Assembly: GCA_039566865.1 (NCBI GenBank)
Contig: CM076947.1
Span: 8,935,501-8,999,500, forward strand
DNA length: 64,000 bases
Direction: 5' to 3'
From: Aurelia coerulea
Lineage: Eukaryota; Cnidaria; Scyphozoa; Semaeostomeae; Ulmaridae
Shown: positions 1 through 10,986 of the stretch, in pieces
Layout of the letters: the number at the start of each line of letters is the position of its first letter
How positions within the stretch are numbered: position 1 is the stretch's first letter
Program-made: the position numbers and the translations under genes
Notes under the pieces: model-generated
What the model was told of the DNA's origin: nothing
The model's input: only the letters and a program-made list of their open reading frames with translations
Database searches by the model: none

Positions 1-1
1 C

Positions 2-256
2 TCCTTTGCAGAAATAACAAAGGTATTGACAAAATTAGGAAAAGAAAGTGAAATGGAGATCATCAATGATTGGATCCAGATCACCAAAAAACATTTATAC
101 TGGAGTGCTTCCTCAACCAAAGATGAAAATGGGAAAGTTATTCTTGCCAAATACAAAGCATTCTTGAGCCATGTCATATATAAACATACTGATCTACCAG
201 ACCCGCTTTTCAATAAATGCTACCATGGACCAAAGATCGCAAATGGCTTGTGAAAG
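2..256 (+). pseudogene. Exon fragment of a conserved uncharacterised animal gene (frameshifted)
   Basis: An open frame runs in from the left edge. It contains INDWIQITKKHLYWSASS, then AKYKAFLSHVIYKHT and FNKCYHG. This resembles a block (HLYWxA ... KWxSLxNHxxNxH ... F..CxHG) that I remember from many uncharacterised fish and invertebrate proteins; I know no function for it. After CYHG the frame stops at 251-253, but another frame reads RKWLVK, which suits the family, and ends at a GT donor (257-258, AAAG|GTATTT). That implies an indel near 227-231. The start lies outside the window. It could be a live gene with an assembly error, but decay is more likely. Confidence 0.45.
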
Positions 257-604
257 GTATTTTTTATTTGATTAAATTTTCTATTAGTACAGCAATAAGG
301 TGTATTTTGATTGTGGTATTTAAACAGGTAAAATAGGTTGAACAGAATGTTTCAAAAGTGGAAGGGCCATGAGGTATTTTAGTCCTAGATAAAACCAGAA
401 GTGATATAAATATGATGGCAAAAATGAAAGATTTTACGAAAAATTGCCCCCTCATTCATGACCATCATGTGGTCCCTGTAGTACAGTTTATCCAAGTACT
501 GTGAACACAGCTTCATGCTTGTGGAACATGTCAAAATTCACCATTGCTGGACTCTGAAAAGATGTATATTCCACTCATCAATTGTGTATAATTTCTTTTT
601 TAAG

Positions 605-720
605 ATTCTCCTCAACATGAGAAACTACAAAAAGCCCTTCTTAGTCCAAGCCTAGTTAAAGGAATTGAGCAAGTATCTAGTGATGCACAGGCAAGCAGTC
701 TTGAAGGGTTGCGACTCCTT
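605..720 (+). pseudogene. Second exon fragment of the same conserved gene
   Basis: A pyrimidine-rich acceptor (ttcttttttaag, ending at 604) is followed by an open stretch reading SPQHEKLQKALLSPSLVKG and then IEQVSSDAQASSLEG. This matches the next block of the family remembered for the first fragment (HEKL ... LLKDI..LSPDAQTSCLEGF). The split codon across 256/605 is consistent, with G plus AT giving Asp. After LEG the expected continuation (HSTLNHWHPKM-like) is not visible and the frame reaches TAG at 748-750, so the copy looks broken here. The tail to 930 holds short open stretches that I cannot assign. Confidence 0.4.
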
Positions 721-750
721 GCGATGATATGGAAACCAGGCTTAATCTAG

Positions 751-3632
751 CTCTACACTACACCACTGCCCTCAAATGTGCCACATGTCCACATTGTACC
801 AATGTTAGCCTAACCAGGGAAATTTTACCCAAAATTGATATTATTGTAAGAATATTTTGAAGCCTCAGAGCATCTGGCAGGAGAGTTGAAATCGCAAATT
901 TCAAGCCAATTACTTAAGTTCTAAATATCTATTCTAAATTAATGCTGAAGCAACCTCCCTCCTATGAATTGCTACAAAACGATATACTGTACTGTTACCA
1001 GCAAAGGACAGTTCCTCTCCTCTGTGAGGTTTAATTTCCTTTCACGTGCCGTTGGTAGATTTTTTGTTGTCTTCAACAGACAGCTTCTGCTCCCTTGAGG
1101 GTTAATGATCATATGGTTCCATTGTATAGACCACACCAAATGCCTGAGCCTTAAATAAACAAAGGCGACTCCCAATTTTTCTATGAAAGTCACAGAGATG
1201 CAAAAAGCATAGAAGACCGCATATGATTTCACTGAAGATATGACCACATGGAACATTTCAAAAATTTTGAAATTTTCAAGGATCAAATCTTGATATGTTC
1301 TTTGCAACCATCTTAGCACAATCATCCCACGCAAAATTACTTTATTACTCCTGGCTGCAAACCACAACCTTGCCCAAGTGTAAATGAATGACTTCTTTCA
1401 GTCACCACAAAGCACATAAATGACACACATTTTCAAGGTAGCAGCACCTCATTTTTCAAAAAATCATATCAAAGTAGTTTCACACAAATTCTGCTGAATA
1501 CTGGAATACTATACAAAACAAAAGTAAAAAAAATGCTATGAATCAGTGGTGGACAATTAGAAGAAAAGGGTTATCATCACCCCCCCCCCCCCCTTCCCCT
1601 AATGTTGGTCAGAAAAGCTGTGTTGTTTGAAAACGATGGTGATGAATATTCTTTCTGACTGAAACAATAGCTAATTGGCCATCAATATCTAGCAAAATTC
1701 CCAGCACTGCTATGAATGTCAAATACAGTATATGCTATGGATTTAATTGATACAAAAAATCTTTCAGTAAATTGTCCACATTGAATTATTGAATCCGAGT
1801 TGAGCTTCCTTATGAAAACTATTTTCAGTGTATAGAATCATGATTGTTAGGGTCTGCAGAGGTTAAATGGGTAGGCTGGGGGTAAAAAAATGTTAATAAT
1901 TGCTGAAATGGTAGATCATGGACTGTTTGATCAACATTCAATACTTCAAGGAGGGTGGCTATATTATACTAATGTGTGTAGCTAGATAAAATCTGAATCA
2001 GATTATTTTGATGAGAAAAAATCGCATTTTTGCCTTGCATATTTTACCAAAACCCATCAGACTTATGCAACAGATTTCCCGCCTATTGCATGAGTTAGGA
2101 GGATGTGCAATCCTAGCTAATAGGCTTGTATATAAAAAGAGGAAATAAGGAAACAGAAGGATAGGCCCTCATGCCCGCATCAGCTGCATAGCTGCCATAT
2201 ACCCAGCCTGTGTTAACAAGTAAACATTGGTTCCTTGCTTGCGAGGACACAAGCAAGTGTTTATTCTTAGTTGATGGTGTGGCCAATTTGAATTTCAATC
2301 AGTCTGTTTATTGTCAATACAAGGTCTCTGCAATCTCTACAACAGTACCTACTCCTGAAATGAATAGATCAAATGCAAATAGGGGTTTATCTACAAACGC
2401 CACATATTTAATGAAACCATGTCTTTTATTCCTCGATCCTTCAACCTTTTGTATTTGTTGTTGTTCTTCCGTTCTTTGTTGGTGTGGTTGGTCAAATTGG
2501 CTTAACCATATCAGCACAGTCTTCAGGCCTACCCTAACAAGCCAGCCATGTCAAGAAGAATTTGTGGTCTCAGCTTGTTCTGGCGTCGCCTTGGCTCATT
2601 TCTCGCTTCTCCATTTTAATTTGTTTGTTCGTTGACACAAAGAAGAACGGTAACAATCTGAATATTATTCCTCTCAGCTGCGCTTCCAGTACATAAAACT
2701 TTTGATAGAATAACCCCTGATTTCAAGAGAACCTATTGTGAAATTCCTATCGTTATCATCCGCCACCGCAGCAAAATTGTTACGCACACCTACAAAATCG
2801 CTGTCATGTAAAACCACTTAGTTACTTACCCATTCAAATCTTCTCAAGCGCTAAACAAAACTGGGTCGAACTTGGGTTAGTTCTAACCTGAGGCGAACCC
2901 AGGTTAGTTGTTGTAGTGTAAACAGGGCTATAGAGAAAAGGCATAGGGGGACCAAAGTGGGTCTCACTTTTGAGAAAAAATGCATGGTCCAAATTTAACA
3001 TTTGAATTAATCTCAAAACGAGGCCAGGGAGCAAGGGGCAAAGTTGTTTTATTAATTATTCTGAAGCTAATGCATGCAAAAGAAATTTGAGACAAACTTT
3101 CCTACATTAATGTGTTGAGAATGCAAAAATCTCAGAAACATGTGTGGTTGAATGGTAAATTGCCAGAGAATAACATAAAGTATCTGAAACCATGGATGTT
3201 TGATGAAAGCAAAATTAAAGAAAATGAGAATAAAAAAGAATGTGAAGCTGCAGCCCTGGGGAAACTAAAAATATCAAACAAAAAGATTAGTCAAAGATAG
3301 GAAAATGAGAAGGAAGGGATAAATTCACAGAAAATAAGGTACACAACTACGAAGAATGGGTTAAAAATGAAACCGCCAATAAAAAACGTAATCAAGGAAT
3401 TGCAAACCAAGGAATTTGACAATTATGCATGGAGATGGACAGACACCATCCGCATAAACTGAGACAAACAATCTCTGAGCATTTAAAGAAAATGATGTCG
3501 GAATAAAAAGGTGGACCCTTAGGGCCAGTACTGAAAATTCCCTATCAGATTTTCAATGGTATGGTCAGAGTTTCTTAAAAGTTCCATTGACAGTTACAAT
3601 CAGAAAAAGGGTACCAACGAGATGCCTTGTGT
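751..3632. other. Region without a recognised gene
   Basis: No ORF here has recognisable family content or flanking splice sites. There is a run of about 14 C at 1578-1593. The short inverted motif aacttgggttag / ctaacc...gaacccaggttag at 2868-2912 may be a small MITE. Open frames on both strands at 2113-2635 overlap one another and look like chance. Confidence 0.4.
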
Positions 3633-4067
3633 CTAAAGTTCAAAATAAGATTCCAAAACCCGCTTGCCTGAGCCACTTCTTGAACCACCTGTCACGGCAT
3701 GCAAAAATTTTTGTCGCAGTTCTTTAATTTTTCCCATGACTCTTTTATATCCAGTTTTAACATATATTTTATTCTTCTCCTCAGGAGCTGCATTATCGCT
3801 GTCTGGCCCAAATGATTCTGACTGCCCGCATAATTTTCTTCTCAAAATTCCCCTGACTTTGTTGTACTGCCTGGGTTTGTCGGCGTTAAAATCAAAATTG
3901 TTGAATTCAATCATCGGTTTGAACTCTTTCAAAATATCAAGCAATTTTAGAACCATCTCGTTATTCCATTTAAACTTTGCTGCAGTTGACACAGACTTCT
4001 CTTTGGAGGCCTTTGCGTTAAGTTTAGCGGCAGCAGCAGCAGCAGATTTACTGTTTTTGTCAGCCAT
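3633..4067 (-). CDS. Myb/SANT-like DNA-binding domain protein, C-terminally truncated
   Basis: 144 residues. I chose the ATG at 4067 because the protein from there (MADKNSKSAAAAAAK...) looks natural, while the open frame upstream is low-complexity repeat. An Ala/Lys/Ser-rich N-terminus (about residues 1-28) is followed by a helical DNA-binding region (about 32-135): KFKWNNEMVLKLLDILKEFK, FNNFDFNADKPRQYNKV, GYKRVMGKIKELRQKF and AVTGGSRSGSGKRVLE. The FNADKPxxY and SRSGSGKxVLE blocks are, from memory, hallmarks of Myb/SANT-like proteins abundant in cnidarians and often carried by transposons. Family members usually continue with a Trp-Gly-Gly motif after VLExY; here the frame ends at SYFEL, so the C-terminus is lost. 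A LINE fragment lies immediately upstream at 4351. No transposase is seen nearby. It may be a domesticated gene, a transposon passenger or a pseudogene. Confidence 0.5.
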   Translation of the reverse strand: MADKNSKSAAAAAAKLNAKASKEKSVSTAAKFKWNNEMVLKLLDILKEFKPMIEFNNFDFNADKPRQYNKVRGILRRKLCGQSESFGPDSDNAAPEEKNKIYVKTGYKRVMGKIKELRQKFLHAVTGGSRSGSGKRVLESYFEL

Positions 4068-4350
4068 TTTGATTCCTGTGACACGTTGATGAAAAGAAAC
4101 TGGGCATGCTCGATTGTGTATTTTCAGCCAACTTGCCGGGCTGGCTCGGTTTGTTGCGATTGCATAGAGGCGAGACAGCCAGTTGAGCGATCCAGCCCGC
4201 TTGCAGCAAAGCGGGCCAGCTCGCTTACCGGGCTGGCTAACTTCCATGTAATAGCAACTGACTTTTTTATGTGCAATAGGCCAGGGAAGTGTGCTGGATT
4301 TGTCTAGAGAGTAGATGTGTACCGTCAATATGGTGGAAAGTGCCATCTCA

Positions 4351-4775
4351 CTCATTCACAAATATGGTAATAAAATGGACCCGGAAAATTACAGACAAAC
4401 ATGTGTTATTAGTTGTCTGGCGAAACTGTTTTGCCTGGTTCTAAATAACAGGCTAAAAATACCTAATGGACAATAAGATAATTAACTCCTCTCATATATC
4501 TTTGAGTCACAAGAAAAGTTTGTGAAATGCGACGGCACTCAAGCTCAGAATAATCGCATTACTGACATGGAAGTAGCCGAGACACTCATTGAATTTTGCA
4601 AGGAGGATCATAATAGTGTAATGCGAAATGACAGTGATGATTTGGAAATATCAAATACCCTTATCAGCCTATCTAAGACCAATAATCTTGAAGGTTCTTT
4701 TGAAGACATAACCTATGAGAATAATAATATTTCAAATATGTCTACTGGGACACAGACAGCAACACATACAATGTC
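4351..4775 (+). pseudogene. LINE (non-LTR retrotransposon) reverse-transcriptase scrap
   Basis: 4351-4466 reads LIHKYGNKMDPENYRQTCVI and then SCLAKLFCLVLNNRLK, which is the N-terminal RT block (IPLHKKGD..DPxNYRGI...S...K.F..IL..RL) of non-LTR retrotransposons. From 4522 an open frame (KCDGTQAQNNRITDMEVAET...) follows that has a close relative on the minus strand at 41,540-41,742. There, too, it adjoins the same RT scrap (41,760-41,895). The shared order shows one repeat family, already rearranged before it was copied. Confidence 0.6.
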
Positions 4776-4974
4776 AAGTCCATATTACGCAGCCATTTTG
4801 TTGATGGAATTTTAAATGATACTATGCATTATACCGGGGTGAAGAATAAGCAGGTATTGGAGTATATTTTCAGCATAGTTAAAACAAAGGCAAGTCATAT
4901 TACAATTTGGCGTGGCAAAGACTGAATCAACAAAAGAACTCCACTCTCCGCTTTTTGCCATTTTGTGATGAATA

Positions 4975-5846
4975 CCGCGTGCGCCAAAATAAACTATGCA
5001 CTTTTGGCAGGCCACGATAAATCGTACACTGAACCGATTTTGAAGATATATCACTTAATCTTTAGCAGAAAGCCTGAATTAGATTCTAAGATTTTTTGCA
5101 AATTTTTCCATTTTCAATTTTTAGAGCTACAGGCGAGTTTCTTAAAATTTTCGTTTTCGAAAACACTGAAAACGGTCAAAAAACGTTGATCAAATTTTCT
5201 AAAGACTCATCATGAATGGACAAAGAGAAAATGTTTTCAGCGTGATTTGGGGATTTGGAAATTGATCATTGTAAACTTCTGCACGAGTGTTATTTCAAAG
5301 ATTGGCTTGTTGCGAAATTCTGTAGTAGTTTCAATAAAGTGCCGCCCCAAAAGCCGTCATAAATCAAAAATGTAACAAAACCCCATGCTTGCTGGCCCCA
5401 TGACTCTTCCTCGCTTGTCTTTTAACCCCCTTGATACAGGAACACAGCCTGCAGCAAAGCATACATTCAATGACATTACAAAAGAAAAGAAATTTCCTTA
5501 TATTCTTGAAAATATTATTACATTTCTCACAAGATAGTACAAACTCTCGTACAGCAGCTTACAATTAGTCGATTTCTAAATCCCAAATCACCACGAAAAA
5601 GTTTTCTCTTTGTCCATTCATGTCGATTCTTTAGAAAGCTTGATCGACGTTTTTTGATCATTTTCAGTGTTTTCGAAAACAAAAATTTTAAGAAACTCGC
5701 TTGTAGCTCTAAAAACTGAAAACACAAAATGCTAGAATCTAATTCAGGCCTTCTGCTAAAGATCAAGTCTTAAATCTTCAAAATCGGTCTTGTGTATGAT
5801 TTATCGTGGCCTGCCAAACGTGCATAGTTTATTTTGGCGCACCCGG
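4975..5846. mobile_element. 872-bp fold-back element with long terminal inverted repeats (TA target)
   Basis: The left arm (4975 to about 5285) begins CCGCGTGCGCCAAAATAAAC. The right arm (about 5530-5846) is its reverse complement with a few changes and ends GTTTATTTTGGCGCACCCGG. Both ends are flanked by TA (4973-4974 and 5847-5848), as in Tc1/mariner-type insertions. The arms are about 310 bp and no transposase is encoded, so it is non-autonomous. A piece of one arm recurs at 21,867-22,010. Confidence 0.75.
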
Positions 5847-5910
5847 TACAGCCTATACATTCTTCAAACTTGGGCAATAGAATATTTATCATTGATGTCT
5901 GTGCGCACAG

Positions 5911-6480
5911 CTATGTAATCAAAGAGCCCGACAAAATTTTTATCTTCAGCAATGGAGGTACCATGTTCAGTAGTAGTTGATGATTGCACACGAATAAGTC
6001 TGTCTGCTGATACTTCCCCCTATGTGCAAGTTCTGAAACAACTTGTGATTTGTACTTTACTGCATTTAAAGCGGGGACACATATTTTCAAATCGAACATT
6101 GCATCTCTCATTTGATCTACATCTTCGATGGCATCAGATTCTTGAGTTAAGGCATTTTGACATTCATTAATTAAAGATTGATCGATACTTTCATTGATCA
6201 CGCTCTCTTCCTTGTTTTCTTCAAAAGATAGAAATCCATCTTCATTGTTGAACGCTGACTGTCTCACACCTGATGTAACTTCTTCTTCTCCCAGCATTTC
6301 ATCCAACATGATTTCAACTTGAATGAACTTAAATGGGTCTTGAATCCAATCATTATCAACTCAAGCATCCTCTTCTGTGTGCCATTTCTATAGCTTTGTC
6401 TACCTCTTCTTTCCAGGCAATTGCTACCTCTGCCTTTGATAGATATATTTTTTTGTAAATCAATCAATTTAGCATTAAGC
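5911..6480 (-). pseudogene. Decayed, frameshifted gene of unknown family
   Basis: Read on the minus strand, three overlapping frames give one plausible protein only if frameshifts are allowed: AWKEEVDKAIEMA near 6385-6425, then WIQDPFKFIQVEIMLDEMLG near 6285-6350, then an acidic stretch (FLSFEENKEESVINESIDQS) down to about 6170, and a tail to 5911. The pattern of sensible residues switching frame at about 6425 and 6360 is typical of an inactivated gene. I do not recognise the family. The 5' side is cut by the inverted-repeat element that starts at 6494. Confidence 0.35.
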
Positions 6481-6493
6481 TGCCTCCTTTTCA

Positions 6494-7970
6494 CTTTTTT
6501 CCGGGTTTCGGGTTCAGGTCTCGGATTCAAGGTTTCGGGTTTAAGGTTTCGGGCTTAAGGTTTTGGGTTTAAGGCTTCGGGTTCAAGGTTTCAACTTGTA
6601 ATTACTTGGAATTGCTTGGAATTGCTTGCAATTGCTTGCAATTGGAATTACTTGGAATTTGTAATCATTTGGAATTGGCAGCTCTAGAAAAGTGACTAAT
6701 GTACACCCACCTTGTTTCTCACCATTTAACATCAAGTAATAAACTATAAGAACGAACCAAAAAATAGTCTTCTTTGCAATCGAACGTGAACTGAAACGAT
6801 AATAATACGGGAGACTTCACTATCGGATCACACTGGTGTGTATGCGCCAGAATGATAATGATTTATGATCGAAGATTTTACAGTTAACGCAAAACACCTT
6901 TTCCATAAAATAAACTACTGATGCAAATCCCCGTGTGAGCGGATAGTGGAGCCCCCCCCCCCAGGCATTAACGTAACAAAACGAAGCAGCAAACTGCAAT
7001 AGGCAGCAACAATAAACTTAATAGTAATCTCAAAATCAATTTTTCTGTCCATGTAACTTCTAAAGTGACATTGTTATTTTGCAGTCAACAAATCTAATTT
7101 TCAAATTTCTTTAACACACCTTTAAATAAAGTTATCACTAGTACTAGAGAGGTTGGTAAACTGATTTCTCGTTGATAGCGCCCACTCTCAAATAAGCCCC
7201 TCTTCTACATATTGTACCATGCGCATACTACCCACTTTTTATAAGAAACTGGTTTATAAGAAACTAGTACTATGATGACCAACAATTGAAGAAACTCTAG
7301 TACTACGCTCAAGAACAGATAAGAAACACTAAAACTTTATTTCTGTATGTCTCTCCTATTCTATATCTCTCTAACAAAGGTACCTTAATCTTTTCTTGAC
7401 TTTTAGCTGCAAAATTGGTAAATTTTTGCCTTGATGTGCATCGCTTCTTCTTGATGACAATGTCAATGCAAAGTGGAAGCCCTTTGTCGAGAAGAAGGCT
7501 CAACTTCGGACAATACCGCAATTTTAGGCCCAAAAATAAGAAACTAATTAAGAAACTTTTACTACTAAAACACCAAAATTTTCATGCGAAATTAAGAAAC
7601 TTTTAGTACTAAGTCCTGATCCAAGTTTCTTATAAAAAAAGTGTAACCGGTTTTGTGTTGCACATGACAATATAAAACCTGAGGTCTTAAAAGTACAGAC
7701 CGAGCTTGCGAGGCTCCTTATTACTAACCATAGTCTAAAAATATAAAATAATTCACTAAAGCTAATTGTCAAAAGAACAATTGGCATGAGTTTATTGTTA
7801 TATCTCTTGTAGTATCTCTCAAAAAACGCCGCCCCCCCCCCCCCCGCTCAAAAACATCAAAATTTCAACCCGGTCCAAATAGGGTTAAACCCGAAACCTT
7901 AAACCCGAACCCTTAAACCCGAAACCTTGAACCCGAGACCTGAACCCGAAACCTGAAACCCGGAAAAAAG
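6494..7970. mobile_element. 1.48-kb element with telomere-like iterated terminal repeats
   Basis: The left end is CTTTTTTCCGGGTTTCGGG followed by iterations of a 14-bp unit (GGTTTCGGGTTTAA, degenerate) to about 6590. The right end (about 7881-7970) is the inverse and ends ...CCCGGAAAAAAG. The interior holds no protein-coding evidence; it contains a smaller MITE (7233-7643), a G/C-capped fragment (about 6808-6965) and a C run at 7830-7845. This is inferred to be a non-autonomous DNA transposon with subterminal arrays. I could not define a target duplication. Confidence 0.55.
7233..7643. mobile_element. MITE with CACTTTTTATAAGAAACT termini
   Basis: The left end CACTTTTTATAAGAAACT and the right end AGTTTCTTATAAAAAAAGTG are inverted repeats, with internal AGTACTA palindromes. 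It sits inside the larger element of 6494-7970. Related TTATAAGAAACT sequence recurs at 42,506-42,710 and, in tandem, at 46,741-46,915. Confidence 0.5.
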
Positions 7971-10006
7971 TTTGTCCGCTATGAACTAGAAGTAACGAAC
8001 CGTTGATGAGTGCGTGCATTCCTTTTCTAAATTTTAGTTGCCATAAATCCAGGAATCATGTATGAAGCAATGAAAGTTGACCAGAAATCCTTCACAGAAG
8101 ACAAATTTAACTCTTGAATTGTTTCAAGATAGAAATGTGGTTTTGAAATTTGTTTTCAGATTCTTGTGACATCCAGTGATTCTCTTTCATGATTCTTTAT
8201 TTTGTTACTTTTGCCCGATTCTTGTAGTTTTATGAGGATTCTGCAATTGAAAGAAATTTGTACTATGAAAAGTAGCTATTTGCTCCTTGCACCCTTTAGT
8301 TGATTTGATGAAAGCATGGAAGTGAGTAGCCTACGCGTAGACCCATTATCCCAAAGGAGGAAAGGCACTGACAGTCCTTGAATAATCTAACTCCAAAATG
8401 TATTACCTAGCTAGGGCATCAAACGGCTTCAAACACAACATGGACACAAGTACTTTCACAAGCTACTTGCACCAAGGAAAACTAATCGTCCGACCTTACT
8501 TAGCCTAACTTATCCGGTCACTAATTAAGGAAATATCTTCTGCATATCATGAATAACTTTAGATAACTTTGGGGAACAACAAGATCGAAATTTTAGCTGT
8601 ATTACATACCTCCCTATCGTAAAAAAAAGGAATCGTCCTCGATTCTGACTTAATCTAGATCTAACAAAAAAAAAATGATGTCTGACTCTAATTGTACATA
8701 CGATTGTCTCGTTTCCTTTCTTGACTCTGCGGTAAAACATAAATAACGATAGTAATGTTGCTCCGATTCGTTAAAGTTGCGATATATCATTCCGTGCATC
8801 CGTTTCCTGATATCGTTCCCGTGGTATTCTTCTTTGCTCGTCCATCGTTCGTTCTTCTCTGCTCAGGCTCGTGGTGAAAACATCGTATCAAAGACAAATG
8901 CAAATCTTACTAAATTTCAGTCGGGTGTTCAGGGCGTTCGAGCTCTTAAATCAAATGCATGACAAGTGTTCGTCGCCTTCCTCAGTCGAAATCCGGGCTG
9001 TCTCTCAAATTTGAAGAAATCAGCGGCGTGTTTAGGGTGTTGGTTTCTCTCCAGACAAAAAATGAAAAGAGCATTTGCGCCTTAGACCAAAGATAACATT
9101 TCAAATATCAATGTCTCAGCTAAAGCTTGATAAAGGTCATAACCAATCTTGAATCTTCTTCAGAATGGGTTCGTGGTCTGTTTCCAGCACCAATAACAAT
9201 AATAATCCCGCTCCTGTCACCAAATGTAAACTGGTTATTTTTGTTCCAAGAGCGTTGTCACAATACTAAGGCCAACTAGATGTCACAAAATGTGATCTTC
9301 ATGGAACCAAATGTAATAGCGGATGTATGCGAGCGGTCTGACAAAGAAAGTCAATCAGCAAAGACAACTACTAATTATATCTTAATTCTTTTCTCTCATA
9401 TTTTCTTTGAGTATTCCGTTGAACGTATATATATATCTAGATATATTACTGTCACCAAATGTGAACTGATGTGTGTGTGCGGTTCGGCGAGGTGACTTGC
9501 GTCCCTGCCATTGAACCTGAAGACTTCGTTATTCTCCAAGCAAATATGTTTATAATGCTACACAAACAATAGTTACTTCGCGACTATCAAAACAAAGGAT
9601 CTTATTGGTTGATGCATGATCTTAATGTGTCAAATCTGATGTCAATGATAAACAATATTGCAACAAAAGAGTATGTTCTGGGGAATTCTAGCTAAAGGAA
9701 TAATAGCAATCATTCTACAACGAGATGCAAAGGAATCATTCAGTCTAATTATTCCTGTGATGACTGAAGATCTTAATCCGATCCAAAGATTAACTTGTTT
9801 CACATTCTTAATGGACCATACAAACAAATATAAATGAATCTAGCAACTGTGGACTTCTGCAACTTTGTTGATCTAAGTTTAATTGGTTTCTAGGCGTTAC
9901 CTCTACTCTTGCATACTATGTGACGTTTTCTGTTTCTAAGGCTAGAGTAATTCTGTTGGCTCATCTTTCAGAGCATCCTAAATAGCACAGAATTAACTGC
10001 GTCTAG
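7971..10006. other. Region without a recognised gene
   Basis: There are only short open frames with no recognisable content. 'CTGTCACCAAATGTRAAC' occurs twice (near 9215 and 9450), suggesting old repeat copies. A TA-rich tract lies near 9427-9446. Confidence 0.35.
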
Positions 10007-10014
10007 GGTAATGC

Positions 10015-10387
10015 CCGGGGGGGGGGGGCACTCCCATACTTGACCTGACGGGATGTGCCGCTCAACAGGGTGTCCTTTTACGGTAAAAATTATGCGACAG
10101 GGTGTCCTTTTCTAACGAAAATTATGCGACAGGGTATTATAATAGGTAAAACATTTATGCGACAGGGTATCACAAGCAAAAATTGCGTTCTACACTATAT
10201 TTGAGATGAAAAATTTCTATGTGACAGGGTATCACAAGCGAAAATTGCGTTGTACACTATATTTGAGATGCAAAATTTTTATGTGACAGGGTATACTTTT
10301 GGCCTATTTTTTATGCGACAGGGTGCAGGGTGTGGAGAGGTTTTCCGCACACCCCCGTCACTTCCCTAGTCAAGTACCCCCCCGGGG
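10015..10387. mobile_element. G/C-homopolymer-capped MITE with 8-bp target duplication
   Basis: The left end CCGGGGGG... is followed by CACTCCCATACTTGAC; the right end GTCAAGTACCCCCCCGGGG is its inverse. Flanking GGTAATGC at 10007-10014 and 10388-10395 is a perfect 8-bp direct repeat, the target size of hAT elements. The interior repeats TTATGCGACAGGGTRTC about six times. No ORF. An end of the same kind is at 22,437-22,500. Confidence 0.7.
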
Positions 10388-10889
10388 GGTAATGCTACAG
10401 TTATGAAATCTTGCATGTAATGCATCATTTTGAAAATACTCCATGCACGTCTGTAAGGCTTGTAACCGAATGCAACAAAGCATAGTTCTTCAAACACTCT
10501 AGCAAATACAGCAAACAAAATGTCCAAATAATGCAACTGATATGTTTTTCCATGAACCAATTTCATGTGTTTCATGTGGTTCGACCACGACTGTAAGATT
10601 CTAACAGCCATCATGTATCTTTCTTTGATGCCATGTCATAAATCAGCTTTTAGCTGGCCATTTCTCTCTGGTGTGTCTCAACAATGCATATCGTTTCCCA
10701 AAAGCACTCCAAAATGGGCATCATTAAATATAATTGGAGTTATGCATTAGCAATATGTTTTGTTGATGCTTCAAACAATTTAGCAAACATGAACTGGGAA
10801 AATACTTTGCTAGGAGAAGTTTTCCAGACACTGAAAGATGCCGGAAGAAGAGAAGATGGCAGTCACACTTCAGCAAACTTGCCATAACC

Positions 10890-10986
10890 ATGGATGGTAG
10901 ATATTTTTGGATCTGCACATTTATGTGCTGGTCTACAGTCAATGTTTACTGCACAAAGTTAAACTTCTCCTCCCGATTTTACCTGG
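10890..10986 (+). CDS. Exon 1: start codon and signal peptide
   Basis: The ATG sits in a strong animal start context (ATAACCATGGA). The encoded MDGRYFWICTFMCWSTVNVY has a hydrophobic core (YFWICTFMCW) and small or polar residues after it, as in a cleavable signal peptide. TKLNFSSRFYL follows. The exon ends at a consensus donor (CCTGG|GTAAGA, GT at 10987) after 97 nt, i.e. phase 1. With exon 2 the split codon becomes GCG (Ala). An internal acceptor-like CTACAG at 10937 would give a 48-nt phase-1 exon, but the ATG-led reading is preferred because it supplies the start. The 5' UTR and promoter upstream were not identified. Confidence 0.5.

Noticed and set aside
972..1367. 131-codon minus-strand ORF
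   Set aside because: No domain, no splice sites, no supporting repeats.
3664..4089. Plus-strand ORF of 141 codons opposite the Myb-like gene
   Set aside because: Exact antisense of a recognisable domain; Leu/Ser-rich shadow.
6494..6590. Interstitial telomere
   Set aside because: The unit is degenerate and about 14 bp, not TTAGGG, and occurs as an inverted pair bounding an element.
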